From NCBI RefSeq assembly GCF_001544555.2, contig NZ_FCOK02000055.1, forward strand, positions 1-63,202: a DNA stretch of 63,202 nucleotides, written 5' to 3'. The position numbers and the translations under genes are program-made. Shown here one piece after another: positions 8,404 to 16,091 of this stretch. Under the pieces are notes generated by a model. It saw nothing but the letters and a program-made list of their open reading frames with translations. It had not been told where the DNA came from and searched no databases. The stretch is from Caballeronia udeis (GTDB taxonomy: Bacteria; Pseudomonadota; Gammaproteobacteria; Burkholderiales; Burkholderiaceae). The stretch's first letter is position 1. Each line of letters opens with the position of its first letter.

Positions 8404-9069
8404 ATGAACGACGCACAACGCAACACCTACGCCGGGGTTTATCCGGGCAACCTGTTCATGGTTGTGGCGCCCTCGGGCGCCGGCAAGTCGACGCTGGTCA
8501 ACGCGCTGCTCGCGCAGGACCAGGCGATCCGCCTGTCTGTGTCGTACACGACGCGCCAACCGCGTCCGGGCGAGCAGGATGGCGTTCAATACCATTTCGC
8601 TTCCGTCGATGACTTCATGGCGCGCCACGCCGCCGGCGAGTTCCTCGAAAGCGCGGAAGTGCATGGTAACTACTACGCCACGTCGCGCGTATGGATTGAG
8701 GAGCAGATGAAAAGCGGCCACGACGTGCTGCTTGAAATCGACTGGCAAGGCGCGCAACAGGTCAAGAAACGCTTTCGCAACGCAGTGGAAATCTTTATCC
8801 TGCCGCCGTCGCTGGATGCGCTCGAAGAGCGCTTGAAGAAGCGCGGCCAGGACGCTCCGAACGTCATCGTGCGCCGTTTGCTGGCGGCCGGCAGCGAGAT
8901 GGCGCATGCGCCGGAAGCCGAATACGTGCTGATCAACGAGAACTTCGAGCGCGCTCTCGGCGAGTTGCAGTGTCTCGTTGCAGCCACACGGCTACGTTTC
9001 GGTTCACAGTACGCCCGTCATACGCAGTTGTTTGTCGAGTTAGGCATACACTCGCCGCACGCCGAGTGA
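8404..9069 (+). CDS. gmk: guanylate kinase
   Basis: A 221-residue kinase converting GMP to GDP. The P-loop PSGAGKST lies at residues 23-30. SYTTRQPRPGEQDGVQYHF is the conserved GMP-binding lid segment (YTTRxxRxGE.xGxxYxF), and EIDWQGAQQVK is the usual Walker-B-like block. Length is normal. It lies seven bases after yicC and upstream of rpoZ and spoT, so purine nucleotide supply and (p)ppGpp metabolism are encoded together. Confidence 0.96.
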   Translation: MNDAQRNTYAGVYPGNLFMVVAPSGAGKSTLVNALLAQDQAIRLSVSYTTRQPRPGEQDGVQYHFASVDDFMARHAAGEFLESAEVHGNYYATSRVWIEEQMKSGHDVLLEIDWQGAQQVKKRFRNAVEIFILPPSLDALEERLKKRGQDAPNVIVRRLLAAGSEMAHAPEAEYVLINENFERALGELQCLVAATRLRFGSQYARHTQLFVELGIHSPHAE

Positions 9070-9126
9070 ACGGGGCTTTCCGGTCACATAAGGTAGAATG
9101 AAGAACATATCGAGAAGGAATCAACC

Positions 9127-9330
9127 ATGGCCCGCATCACCGTCGAAGACTGTCTGAAAATGATCCCCAATCGCTTCGAGCTCGCGCTCGCAGCAACGTA
9201 TCGCGCGCGCCAGCTCGCTCAAGGCCATACGCCGAAGATCGAAAGCCGCGACAAACCGACTGTTGTTGCGCTGCGCGAAATCGCAGCCGGCCAGGTCGGT
9301 GTCGAGATGTTGAAGAAGGTGCCGGTCTGA
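9127..9330 (+). CDS. rpoZ: RNA polymerase omega subunit
   Basis: A 67-residue omega subunit of RNA polymerase, which helps assemble the beta-prime subunit and contributes to ppGpp binding. The sequence MARITVEDCLKMIPNRFELA is diagnostic, and NPxKxP-like KPTVVALREIAAG follows. An AAGGA Shine-Dalgarno precedes the ATG. A TAGAAT box at 9094-9099 could be a -10 element for an internal promoter, but no good -35 is visible. It sits between gmk and spoT as in most proteobacteria. Confidence 0.95.
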   Translation: MARITVEDCLKMIPNRFELALAATYRARQLAQGHTPKIESRDKPTVVALREIAAGQVGVEMLKKVPV

Positions 9331-9392
9331 TAGCCGGTCCGGACGTCTACGCGCATTGTCACTAACCGCGTCAGCTAACCACGGAGGCGACC

Positions 9393-11825
9393 ATGAATCC
9401 TGTTCCATCGTCCGTCTCTGTGGATCCGCATAACGACGTCTTCAGTACAGAGTCTCATTCCGGGTCACATTCCGAAGACCACGCGCACGATCATGACACT
9501 GCTCATGATGCCGATTCGCCCTCGGCGGCGCGCAAGTACATCGACGCAGTCCTCGAACAATCGTTTCGCCATCTGTTCGGGCCAACTGCCACACCGGAAA
9601 AGCCGCGCCGCCACGACGTAGTTTCCATTGCGAAACTGACCACCGAGCTGGCCGCGTACCTTTCGCCGGAAGAAATCAAGCAGGTCAAGCTGGCTTTCCA
9701 TTTCAGCGATGAAGCCCATCTCGGGCAATATCGCCAGAGCGGTGAGCCGTATATCACGCATCCGGTCGCGGTCGCGGAAATCTGCGCCAGCTGGAAACTT
9801 GACGATCAATCGATCATGGCCGCGTTGCTGCATGACGTGATCGAAGATCAGGGCGTGACGAAGACCGAGATTGCGGAACGTTTCGGGCCGAAGGTTGCAG
9901 AACTTGTCGATGGCTTGTCGAAACTGGACAAGATGGAGTTCCGCAATCGGGAGGAAGCGCAGGCGGAAAACTTCCGCAAGATGCTGCTCGCCATGGCGCG
10001 CGACGTCCGCGTGATTCTCGTCAAGCTGGCAGACCGCTTGCACAACATGCGCACGCTGGGTGCGGTGCCGCCGGAAAAGCGGCGTCGCGTGGCGCGCGAA
10101 ACCATCGACATTTATGCGCCTATCGCGCATCGGCTTGGGCTGAACAACACGTATCGCGAGCTGCAGGACCTGAGCTTCGCGAACTTCAATCCGCATCGGT
10201 ATGCCACGCTCGAGCGCGCCGTGAAGGCCGCGCGCGGCAACCGGCGTGAAGTCGTGGGCAAGATCCTGGAAGCGGTCCAGCGCACCATTGCGGACGCGAA
10301 AATCAAGGCCGACGTGACCGGCCGCGAGAAAACCATCTTCAGCATCTACAAGAAGATGCGTGACAAGCAGTTGTCGTTCTCGCAAGTGCTCGACGTCTAC
10401 GGCTTTCGCGTGGTGGTGGATACCGCGCTCGAATGTTATACGTGCATTGGCGCGCTGCACGCGTTGTACAAACCGGTGCCGGGCAAGTTCAAGGATTACA
10501 TCGCCATTCCGAAGGTGAACGGCTATCAGTCGTTGCACACCACGCTGGTGGGCCCGTTTGGTGCGCCGATCGAGTTCCAGATCCGCACGCGCAAGATGCA
10601 CGAAATCGCGGAAGCGGGCGTGGCCGCGCATTGGCTTTACAAGAATGGCGGCGCAGATCTGAACGACGTGCAAAAGCGCGCGCACCAGTGGCTCAAGTCG
10701 CTGCTCGACATCCAGAGTGAAGCCGGGGATTCCAGCGAATTCCTCGAACACGTCAAGATCGACCTGTTCCCCGATGCGGTCTACGTATTCACGCCCAAGT
10801 CGAAGATCATGCCGCTGCCGCGCGGCGCGACGGCGTTGGATTTCGCCTATTCCATTCACAGCGACCTCGGCAATCAATGCGTCGCGGTGAAGATCAATAA
10901 CGAGTTGCTGCCGCTGCGCACCGAGTTGAAGAGCGGTGACATTGTGGAAGTGATCACGGCGCCTTATTCGAAGCCGAATCCCGCATGGCTCGGCTTCGTG
11001 CGTACGGGCAAGGCGCGTTCGGCCATTCGCCACTATCTCAAGACCATGCGCTTGAACGAGTCGGTGCAACTGGGTGAACGGCTCGTCGATCAAAGTCTCA
11101 AGGGTTATGGCCTGGCGTTGTCCGAAGTGACGCCGGAAGTCTGGGAGAGGCTCGCGCAGTGGACGGGCAACAAGAGCCGTCAGGAAATTTTCGCGGATAT
11201 CGGCCTTGGCCGGCGCGTGGCCGCCGTGATGGCGAAGCGTATCGAAGTGCTGATGACCGGCCGCGACGACGACGATTCCCCGCGCGAGAGCTTCAGCACG
11301 AATACCGCGCCGCCGGTCGTGATCACCGGCACCGAAGGCATGTCGGTGCAGTTGTCCGCCTGTTGCCGCCCGATTCCCGGCGACGACATCATGGGCTACA
11401 TCGGCATTGGGCTGGGTATGGCGATCCACACCACTGAATGCCGTGTGGCCCAGCGGATTCACAAGCGCGATCCGGGTCGGTGGATTGACGTAGCCTGGGC
11501 GCCGCAGCCGGGCCGCTTGTTCGACGTCTCCATCAAGGTGCTCGTCAGCACGTCGAAGGGCGTGTTTGCCCGCGTTGCGGCTGATATCACGTCCGCCGAT
11601 GCCAACATTGTCCATATCGCCATGGACGAGGACGTGACGCAGGAATCCACCGTGCTGCGTTTCGTGATCCAGGTCAGCGATCGCGTGCATCTGGCGAACG
11701 TCATGCGGCGCGTGCGCACGAATCCGGACGTAATGCGCATCGCGCGTGAGCGGCCGAGTGACGAGCCGCATCATCGCAACACCGAAGGCGGCATGCGGAT
11801 CGATCGCGAACGCGGCGATTATTAA
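9393..11825 (+). CDS. spoT: bifunctional (p)ppGpp synthetase/hydrolase SpoT
   Basis: An 810-residue RelA/SpoT homologue controlling the stringent response. The hydrolase HD domain is intact (H147-D148 in LLHDVIED; KLADRLHNMRTL further on). The synthetase domain contains DVYGFRVVVDT and KVNGYQSLHTTLVGPFG. A TGS domain starts at DLFPDAVYVFTP and a C-terminal ACT domain ends the protein. The intact HD motif marks it as SpoT-like rather than hydrolase-dead RelA. An unusual N-terminal tail (residues 1-46) carries six His and many Asp within residues 22-41. A good GGAGG lies before the ATG. Confidence 0.95.
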   Translation: MNPVPSSVSVDPHNDVFSTESHSGSHSEDHAHDHDTAHDADSPSAARKYIDAVLEQSFRHLFGPTATPEKPRRHDVVSIAKLTTELAAYLSPEEIKQVKLAFHFSDEAHLGQYRQSGEPYITHPVAVAEICASWKLDDQSIMAALLHDVIEDQGVTKTEIAERFGPKVAELVDGLSKLDKMEFRNREEAQAENFRKMLLAMARDVRVILVKLADRLHNMRTLGAVPPEKRRRVARETIDIYAPIAHRLGLNNTYRELQDLSFANFNPHRYATLERAVKAARGNRREVVGKILEAVQRTIADAKIKADVTGREKTIFSIYKKMRDKQLSFSQVLDVYGFRVVVDTALECYTCIGALHALYKPVPGKFKDYIAIPKVNGYQSLHTTLVGPFGAPIEFQIRTRKMHEIAEAGVAAHWLYKNGGADLNDVQKRAHQWLKSLLDIQSEAGDSSEFLEHVKIDLFPDAVYVFTPKSKIMPLPRGATALDFAYSIHSDLGNQCVAVKINNELLPLRTELKSGDIVEVITAPYSKPNPAWLGFVRTGKARSAIRHYLKTMRLNESVQLGERLVDQSLKGYGLALSEVTPEVWERLAQWTGNKSRQEIFADIGLGRRVAAVMAKRIEVLMTGRDDDDSPRESFSTNTAPPVVITGTEGMSVQLSACCRPIPGDDIMGYIGIGLGMAIHTTECRVAQRIHKRDPGRWIDVAWAPQPGRLFDVSIKVLVSTSKGVFARVAADITSADANIVHIAMDEDVTQESTVLRFVIQVSDRVHLANVMRRVRTNPDVMRIARERPSDEPHHRNTEGGMRIDRERGDY

Positions 11826-11947
11826 CGCCTGGGGTTCGCCCCCTGGCGCGGCGGCCGGCGCGGCCTGAGTCTGGGTCTGAGCTCGATACGCCGCCGTTGG
11901 AACGCGACCTGCGTGCCTGTACCCATTCTGCGTACACAGGGGCACTT

Positions 11948-12439
11948 ATGAAAACATCAGAACTGGAAGGCACCGAGCTCGACTATTGGGTCGCGCGCGG
12001 GCTGCATGACTTCATCCGCGAAATCCATTTCACCGATGGCGGCCAGACGCTCGCCATCCGCGGCAACGACCGTGGCCGGGCATGGGACGGGCGCTTCCTG
12101 CCATCGACGTCGTGGGAAGCGGCGTCTGTCGTGCTGGAGCGCGCGTGCCGGCTGGAGATGAACGACCACGGACGCGGCGAAGTCGTGTGCACGGCGATAT
12201 TCGGGAAGGCCGGTGCGCAAGTGGAAGGGCGCGGGGCGTCGTTGCGCATCGCGTTGCTGCGAGCGTTTCTGCGGCATGCGTTCGGAGATACAGTGGACGA
12301 CGAGTTTCCGCATCGTTCGCAAATGCTGCTCGGGGAACGGGCAGAATTGCTGGGGGAGCAGAGCGCGGCGGCGACGGTTGAAGATGCGCCGTTGCCGGAC
12401 GGTCGTATCGGCGATATTGGATCGACTGCGCGACAGTAA
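11948..12439 (+). CDS. DUF2591 (NinX-like) domain protein
   Basis: A 163-residue protein of the phage NinX/DUF2591 type. The start is set at the ATG giving MKTSELEGTELDYWVARGLH; the MKxSELxGxxLDYWVAxA opening is the mark of the family. The middle part (FLPSTSWEAASVVLER) also fits the family pattern of a query-style small protein with an S-T-D-W block. Function is unknown; relatives occur in lambdoid phages and on bacterial chromosomes. It lies after spoT, and its upstream gap of about 120 bases may hold its own promoter. Confidence 0.75.
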   Translation: MKTSELEGTELDYWVARGLHDFIREIHFTDGGQTLAIRGNDRGRAWDGRFLPSTSWEAASVVLERACRLEMNDHGRGEVVCTAIFGKAGAQVEGRGASLRIALLRAFLRHAFGDTVDDEFPHRSQMLLGERAELLGEQSAAATVEDAPLPDGRIGDIGSTARQ

Positions 12440-12511
12440 GCTTGCCTTGTCCACGCTCGTGAAGGCTCGCCGCAAACCCGCTCGACCTGCGCGCGGCTTT
12501 CCGGCCCCACA

Positions 12512-12543
12512 AACAAAAAGGGCCTTCCGTGAGGAAGGCCCTT
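12512..12543 (-). terminator. Rho-independent terminator of the tRNA-Arg array
   Basis: On the minus strand GGGCCTTCC pairs with GGAAGGCCC across a 4-base loop (stem arms at 12520-12528 and 12533-12541), followed by TTTTTGTTT. It lies directly downstream of the last tRNA-Arg in the direction of transcription. Confidence 0.88.
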
Positions 12544-12550
12544 CTAAAAC

Positions 12551-12627
12551 TGGTGCGGCTGGCAGGATTCGAACCCACGACCCCTTGGTTCGTAGCCAAG
12601 TACTCTATCCATCTGAGCTACAGCCGC
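12551..12627 (-). tRNA. tRNA-Arg(ACG), copy 3 in transcription order
   Basis: The minus strand starts GCGGCTGTAGCTCAGATGG and ends CAGCCGC, A, encoded CCA. The anticodon loop CTACGAA gives anticodon ACG, read as ICG after deamination. It is identical to the two upstream copies and directly precedes the terminator. Confidence 0.96.
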
Positions 12628-12704
12628 GCATAAAGCAGGGTAATACAAAAAGCTGAGACAGGAAACGCTTGCTTGAAACAAAACAACTAAACGCTTTGAA
12701 GAAG

Positions 12705-12781
12705 TGGTGCGGCTGGCAGGATTCGAACCCACGACCCCTTGGTTCGTAGCCAAGTACTCTATCCATCTGAGCTACAGCCGC
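12705..12781 (-). tRNA. tRNA-Arg(ACG), copy 2
   Basis: An identical 77-base tRNA-Arg with anticodon ACG and encoded CCA. It is separated from the copies on each side by identical 77-base spacers (12628-12704 and 12782-12858). Confidence 0.96.
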
Positions 12782-12858
12782 GCATAAAGCAGGGTAATAC
12801 AAAAAGCTGAGACAGGAAACGCTTGCTTGAAACAAAACAACTAAACGCTTTGAAGAAG

Positions 12859-12935
12859 TGGTGCGGCTGGCAGGATTCGAACCCACGACCCCTTGGTTCG
12901 TAGCCAAGTACTCTATCCATCTGAGCTACAGCCGC
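12859..12935 (-). tRNA. tRNA-Arg(ACG), copy 1 in transcription order
   Basis: An identical 77-base tRNA-Arg, first to be transcribed from the promoter at about 12949. Anticodon ACG; CCA is encoded. Confidence 0.96.
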
Positions 12936-12948
12936 ACGCGAGACCAAG

Positions 12949-12954
12949 AGTATA
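12949..12954 (-). promoter_or_regulatory. -10 box for the tRNA-Arg array
   Basis: On the minus strand the box reads TATACT, 14 bases before the first tRNA base, so transcription would start at about 12942. A good -35 box is not evident at 16-18 bases. Confidence 0.5.
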
Positions 12955-13074
12955 GCCAAGCTCTCCCAAAAAAGGAAGGGTTACGCCTCGATTTCTGTAA
13001 TGCCGATCTCCTTCGTGTTACCGTGCAGAGGAGCTATCTCGCTCCTCATCACGTTATTTTGAGCGGTTTGCACC

Positions 13075-13635
13075 ATGAATAAAGCATTTGTAAAGGAATC
13101 GGACGAGAGCGACGACGATCTCGATCTCGAACAGCCGCCGGGCGTGCCTCCCGGCACCAAGAACTACATCACGCCCGCAGGGCACCAGCGCCTGCGCGAC
13201 GAACTGCTGCATCTGCTGGATGTGGAGCGGCCGGATGTCGTGAAATTGCTTTCCTGGGCGGCGTCCAACGGCGATCGCTCGGAGAACGGCGACTACATCT
13301 ACGGCAAGCGGCGGTTGCGGGAAATCGACCGGCGGATTCGCTTTTTGACGAAGCGGCTTGATCTGGCTGAAGTGGTGGACAGCAGCCGGCAGGAAAACGT
13401 CGACCAGGTGTTTTTCGGCGCCACGGTGGAATATGCGGGCGACGACGGGGAAGTGCACACGGTGACCGTCGTCGGCGTGGACGAAGTGAATCTGGACGTT
13501 GGGCACGTAAGCTGGATCTCGCCTATCGCCCGCGCTTTGCTCAAGGCGAAAGTTGGCGATACGGTCACGCTGCATACGCCTGCCGGTGTCCAGCAGATCG
13601 ATATCCTCGATGTGCGTTATCCGCCCAAAACCTGA
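13075..13635 (+). CDS. greB: transcription elongation factor GreB
   Basis: A 186-residue transcript-cleavage factor that rescues backtracked RNA polymerase. An N-terminal coiled coil includes SWAASNGDRSENGDYIYGKR, the GreB-type tip with acidic residues and the conserved SENGDY. RRLREIDRRIRFL continues the second helix, and the C-terminal FKBP-like domain includes VSWISPIARALLKAKVGD. An acidic N-terminal tail (SDESDDDLDLE) is typical of Burkholderia GreB. It is convergent with the porin gene and shares a bidirectional terminator. Confidence 0.94.
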   Translation: MNKAFVKESDESDDDLDLEQPPGVPPGTKNYITPAGHQRLRDELLHLLDVERPDVVKLLSWAASNGDRSENGDYIYGKRRLREIDRRIRFLTKRLDLAEVVDSSRQENVDQVFFGATVEYAGDDGEVHTVTVVGVDEVNLDVGHVSWISPIARALLKAKVGDTVTLHTPAGVQQIDILDVRYPPKT

Positions 13636-13675
13636 GACGCTTCACCCGAGGCAATCACGTCAGGAAACTCCGGAC

Positions 13676-13707
13676 GAAAAAAAGGCGCCGCAAGCGGCGC
13701 CTTTTTC
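13676..13707. terminator. bidirectional terminator between greB and the porin gene
   Basis: AGGCGCCGC pairs with GCGGCGCCT around a short loop, preceded by a run of A and followed by TTTTT, so it can end transcripts from both convergent genes. Confidence 0.88.
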
Positions 13708-13732
13708 ACATCGGTACAACCTTGAACAAGAC

Positions 13733-14887
13733 TTAGAAGCGGTGACGAATGCCAACCGTTGCCGAGACTTGGTTCGGGGTCGACGACATGCCTACGCCCG
13801 TGATCGGTGCGCCCAGGCCGGTGCCGCCCAGGTCGGACGCGTGAACGTATTCACCTTGCAGGTACACGTCCGTACGCTTCGACAGCGAGTACGCCGTTTG
13901 CAGGCCGACCTGTTCGAACTTGGGCTTCACGCCATCAAGGCGAGCGTCCGTGTACGTGAACACACCAGCCAGGCTCAGGGCCGGGGTCAGTGCGTAACGG
14001 CCATTCACCTCATAGTTGTTGAAGCGAGCGTAGTTACCAATTCCAACGCCGTTCGTCGTGCCGATTGCGCCGCCGGAGATACCTGATGCGTCTTCAAGCT
14101 TCGTTTGCGTGAACACGAAGCCAACCGTTGCCGGACCGAACGCGTAGTTCACGCCAGCACCGAACGTGCGCTGCAGGCCTGCTACGAACGTGTTGTCGCC
14201 AGCGACAGCGCCGCCGCTGTTCGAAAGCGCCGCAGCGGCTCCCGCGCCCGTCACCGAGTTGTTCAACTGCAAGTAAGCTGCAGCAACGTTCAACGGACCG
14301 TAGTTATACGATGCGCCGACGCTGTAAGCGCGGTTGTTCGAGAAGCCAGCAGCCTGGTTCGAGAAGCCGTACTGTGCGCCGAACTTGAAGCCAGCGTAGT
14401 TCGCGCTCTGGTACTTGACCGAGTTGTTGATACGGAACGAGTTGTCGAGGTTGTCGTTGTCGAACGGGTGTGCGAACTGCGTGCCACCGTATTGCGTGCC
14501 GGTCAGAGCCAACGGGCCGAGATAGTCGACCACGGAGTCATATTGACGACCGAGAGTCACAGCACCGTATTGGCTGCTCGACAGACCGACGAATGCCTGA
14601 CGGCCGAACTCACGACCACCTTGACCCAGCGTGCCGTTAGCAATGCTGAAGCCGTTTTCCAACGTGAAGATTGCCTTCAGGCCACCACCGAGGTCTTCAG
14701 AACCGCGCAGGCCCCAACGGCTGCCGTTTACCGAGCCGCTCGTCATCTTGAAGTTATGTGAGCCGCCTTGGTTGTTCGTGTAGGTCAGGCCAGCGTCGAT
14801 CAAACCGTACAGCGTCACGCTGCTTTGAGCGTGAGCAGCGGTAGCAAATACGCCCGACAGGGCGGCGACCATGAGAGTCTTTTTCAT
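13733..14887 (-). CDS. general trimeric porin (OmpC/Omp38-like)
   Basis: A 384-residue outer-membrane porin of the Gram-negative porin family (Porin_4). The signal peptide is MKKTLMVAALSGVFATAAHA with cleavage before QSSVTLYG. The mature protein opens with SSVTLYGLIDAGLTYTNN, contains GSRWGLRGSEDLGGGLKAIF, and ends in a beta-strand with terminal F (TVGIRHRF), the outer-membrane insertion signal. It should form a 16-stranded beta-barrel for small hydrophilic solutes. A GGAG Shine-Dalgarno precedes the ATG. The leader is long, which suggests regulation at transcript level, and a candidate small RNA is encoded divergently upstream. Confidence 0.93.
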   Translation of the reverse strand: MKKTLMVAALSGVFATAAHAQSSVTLYGLIDAGLTYTNNQGGSHNFKMTSGSVNGSRWGLRGSEDLGGGLKAIFTLENGFSIANGTLGQGGREFGRQAFVGLSSSQYGAVTLGRQYDSVVDYLGPLALTGTQYGGTQFAHPFDNDNLDNSFRINNSVKYQSANYAGFKFGAQYGFSNQAAGFSNNRAYSVGASYNYGPLNVAAAYLQLNNSVTGAGAAAALSNSGGAVAGDNTFVAGLQRTFGAGVNYAFGPATVGFVFTQTKLEDASGISGGAIGTTNGVGIGNYARFNNYEVNGRYALTPALSLAGVFTYTDARLDGVKPKFEQVGLQTAYSLSKRTDVYLQGEYVHASDLGGTGLGAPITGVGMSSTPNQVSATVGIRHRF

Positions 14888-15252
14888 CTTTGTAACTCCG
14901 AGAGCAATTTGGGTCTGACAACCCAGGCTTGAAGGAAACCTTCACTCCGACGCGCTGCGAGAGGCGCTGTCAGGTGATTTCATGTGCCAACAGAAGACAC
15001 AGTCGTTTCCGGACCAGACGAAGTGTAAAGACGGCGTTACAGTGATGGCATTCCGATTTACGCAATAAAGTATTCTGCGATCGGCAATGATTAAGAAACG
15101 CGCTCTAAGCCTTTATGGATAAGGCTTCGCGGGGGAATGGCGGGGGTTAGTGCGGAGTGTCAACAGGCCGTCGTTGCGCAATTGCTACATGCGCTATCGT
15201 TAAAATACAACGCCAATAATCCTAAAAGGGGATTGTTGACGGAACCGCAATA
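14888..15252 (-). promoter_or_regulatory. porin leader and promoter region
   Basis: About 365 non-coding bases upstream of the porin. On the minus strand a possible promoter is TTGCGT (near 15060) with TGTAAC 18 bases on, giving a leader of about 140 bases. The match to consensus is modest. No protein-like frame is seen. Confidence 0.35.
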
Positions 15253-15285
15253 GATGATTGCCAGATCTGTTGATGATTGCGAGAT
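15253..15285 (+). repeat. tandem 14-base direct repeat, possible operator
   Basis: GATGATTGCCAGAT (15253-15266) and GATGATTGCGAGAT (15272-15285) differ at one base and are spaced by 19 bases, close to two helical turns. They lie just before the -10-like TATACT at 15296-15301 of the candidate small RNA. Confidence 0.4.
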
Positions 15286-15307
15286 GGTGCGCCGTTATAC
15301 TTCATGT

Positions 15308-15390
15308 GCTGCTTTCCAAAGCAGACTTTTTCGTTGACGGAAAAGATCTCCAAACCTTGTCGGCGCGACTTCCCAGTCGCGCTTTTTTTT
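15308..15390 (+). ncRNA. candidate small RNA divergent from the porin gene
   Basis: A strong intrinsic terminator (GCGCGAC, 6-base loop, GTCGCGC at 15363-15382, then T8) ends the segment, but no rightward gene reaches it. A TATACT box at 15296-15301 would start a transcript at about 15308, giving roughly 83 bases with a first hairpin CTGCTT/AAGCAG and a single-stranded middle. The 5' end is uncertain because the -35 is poor; TAAAAT near 15201 could give a longer form. The terminator has no T-run on the minus strand, so it does not serve the leftward gene at 15436. Confidence 0.5.
15362..15390 (+). terminator. strong intrinsic terminator with no upstream gene
   Basis: A 7-bp perfect GC stem (15363-15369 with 15376-15382) followed by eight T. 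It is oriented rightward. Confidence 0.85.
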
Positions 15391-15435
15391 GCCTGAACGG
15401 ACTCGGATGCCGAACCCGCCTCAGGCGTCGTTTAC

Positions 15436-15714
15436 TTAGTTAGCCGCTTCCAGTTCTTCTTCCCGGATAGCTTCGGCTTCATTCTCAACTGCGGGTGATT
15501 CCGCTGCTTCGTTGTTATCGAATGCCGGCGGACTCGATATTGTCCAGTCTTCCATTACATAACGGCGCGCATCCATTGGCGAGGACAACAGGTTCTGCCA
15601 GTGGTCACCATGCCATGCCGGATCGAAATCCAGAGCTGAATGCGGTTCCAATACTGCCTGGGGCGCTACCAATGTCCTGATCCACGAAAACATGCTTTTG
15701 AGTTCGGTCGTCAC
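15436..15714 (-). CDS. hypothetical acidic small protein
   Basis: A 92-residue protein with no recognised family. The GTG start is supported by an AAAGGAGG Shine-Dalgarno eight bases upstream, among the best in the window. The N-terminal half contains aromatic residues (SWIRTLVAPQ, PAWHGDHWQNLL); the C-terminal 25 residues are very acidic (EAEAIREEELEAAN). There is no signal peptide or membrane segment. It stands alone between the candidate small RNA and an AT-rich gap. Confidence 0.65.
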   Translation of the reverse strand: MTTELKSMFSWIRTLVAPQAVLEPHSALDFDPAWHGDHWQNLLSSPMDARRYVMEDWTISSPPAFDNNEAAESPAVENEAEAIREEELEAAN

Positions 15715-16091
15715 AGCAATGACCTCCTTTAAAAGTGCTTGCGGTACCCTTTTATGATGCCGACGGCTCGTTTCGGTAACAAGGCTCGTAAACGCTTACG
15801 GTTGGATAAGAACAGTTACAAACCGAGTAAATATTTCCTTTTGACGGATCTGGACGGTTTAAATCCCGAATTATTACGATCGGTTTTTTCTTTTAAACCC
15901 GAGTAAATGGAGATCCATACGGGGCCGCTCGTGGTTCGCGCCGTCGGTGCGTCGGAGCGCGGAGTAGCCGGTGTTGCTGCAGGCAGGAGCGTCCAACCGG
16001 CCGCGCTCGAATGGACGTGAGCTAAAATGTTCGATCGATACGCCTTCTTCCTGCGCGGATCGCGTCCATTCCTCTTTTAGCGGTCAGCGCT
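15715..16091. other. AT-rich intergenic stretch
   Basis: Between the acidic small protein and the exonuclease/GIY-YIG gene. Apart from the doubtful 50-residue frame, it has AT-rich blocks at 15830-15905 that are good promoter candidates in either direction; no clear -35/-10 pair can be fixed. Confidence 0.35.
15754..15906 (+). CDS. possible 50-residue basic peptide
   Basis: An open frame from ATG 15754 to TAA 15904-15906 reads MMPTARFGNKARKRLRLDKN and continues with KYFLLTDLDGLNPELL. The composition is protein-like and AT-rich compared with its neighbours, but there is no Shine-Dalgarno and no known family. It is reported only as a possibility. Confidence 0.25.
   Translation: MMPTARFGNKARKRLRLDKNSYKPSKYFLLTDLDGLNPELLRSVFSFKPE

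Larger units (their letters stand above)
12551..12935 (-). repeat. exact 154-bp tandem repeat (tRNA plus spacer), 2.5 units
   Basis: The tRNA-Arg genes start every 154 bases, and both 77-base spacers are identical by eye. The array therefore arose by tandem duplication of tRNA plus spacer and not by accumulation of unrelated tRNA genes. It gives recombination substrates for changing copy number. Confidence 0.92.

Noticed and set aside
9465..11945. 826-codon open frame antisense to spoT
   Set aside because: It mirrors a well-conserved gene in a GC-rich genome, is rich in His/Arg, and shows no family motifs; such long antisense frames are expected at this GC content.
11826..12440. CRISPR-like regularity around the tRNA-Arg array
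   Set aside because: The repeats are tRNA genes with identical spacers; CRISPR arrays have unique spacers.
12544..12959. Leftward frames with repeated MATNQGVVGSNPASRT
   Set aside because: These are translations of the tRNA-Arg array, not proteins; similar spurious entries are common in databases.
15258..15443. 61-codon rightward frame over the candidate small RNA
   Set aside because: It runs through a strong intrinsic terminator and lacks a ribosome site.
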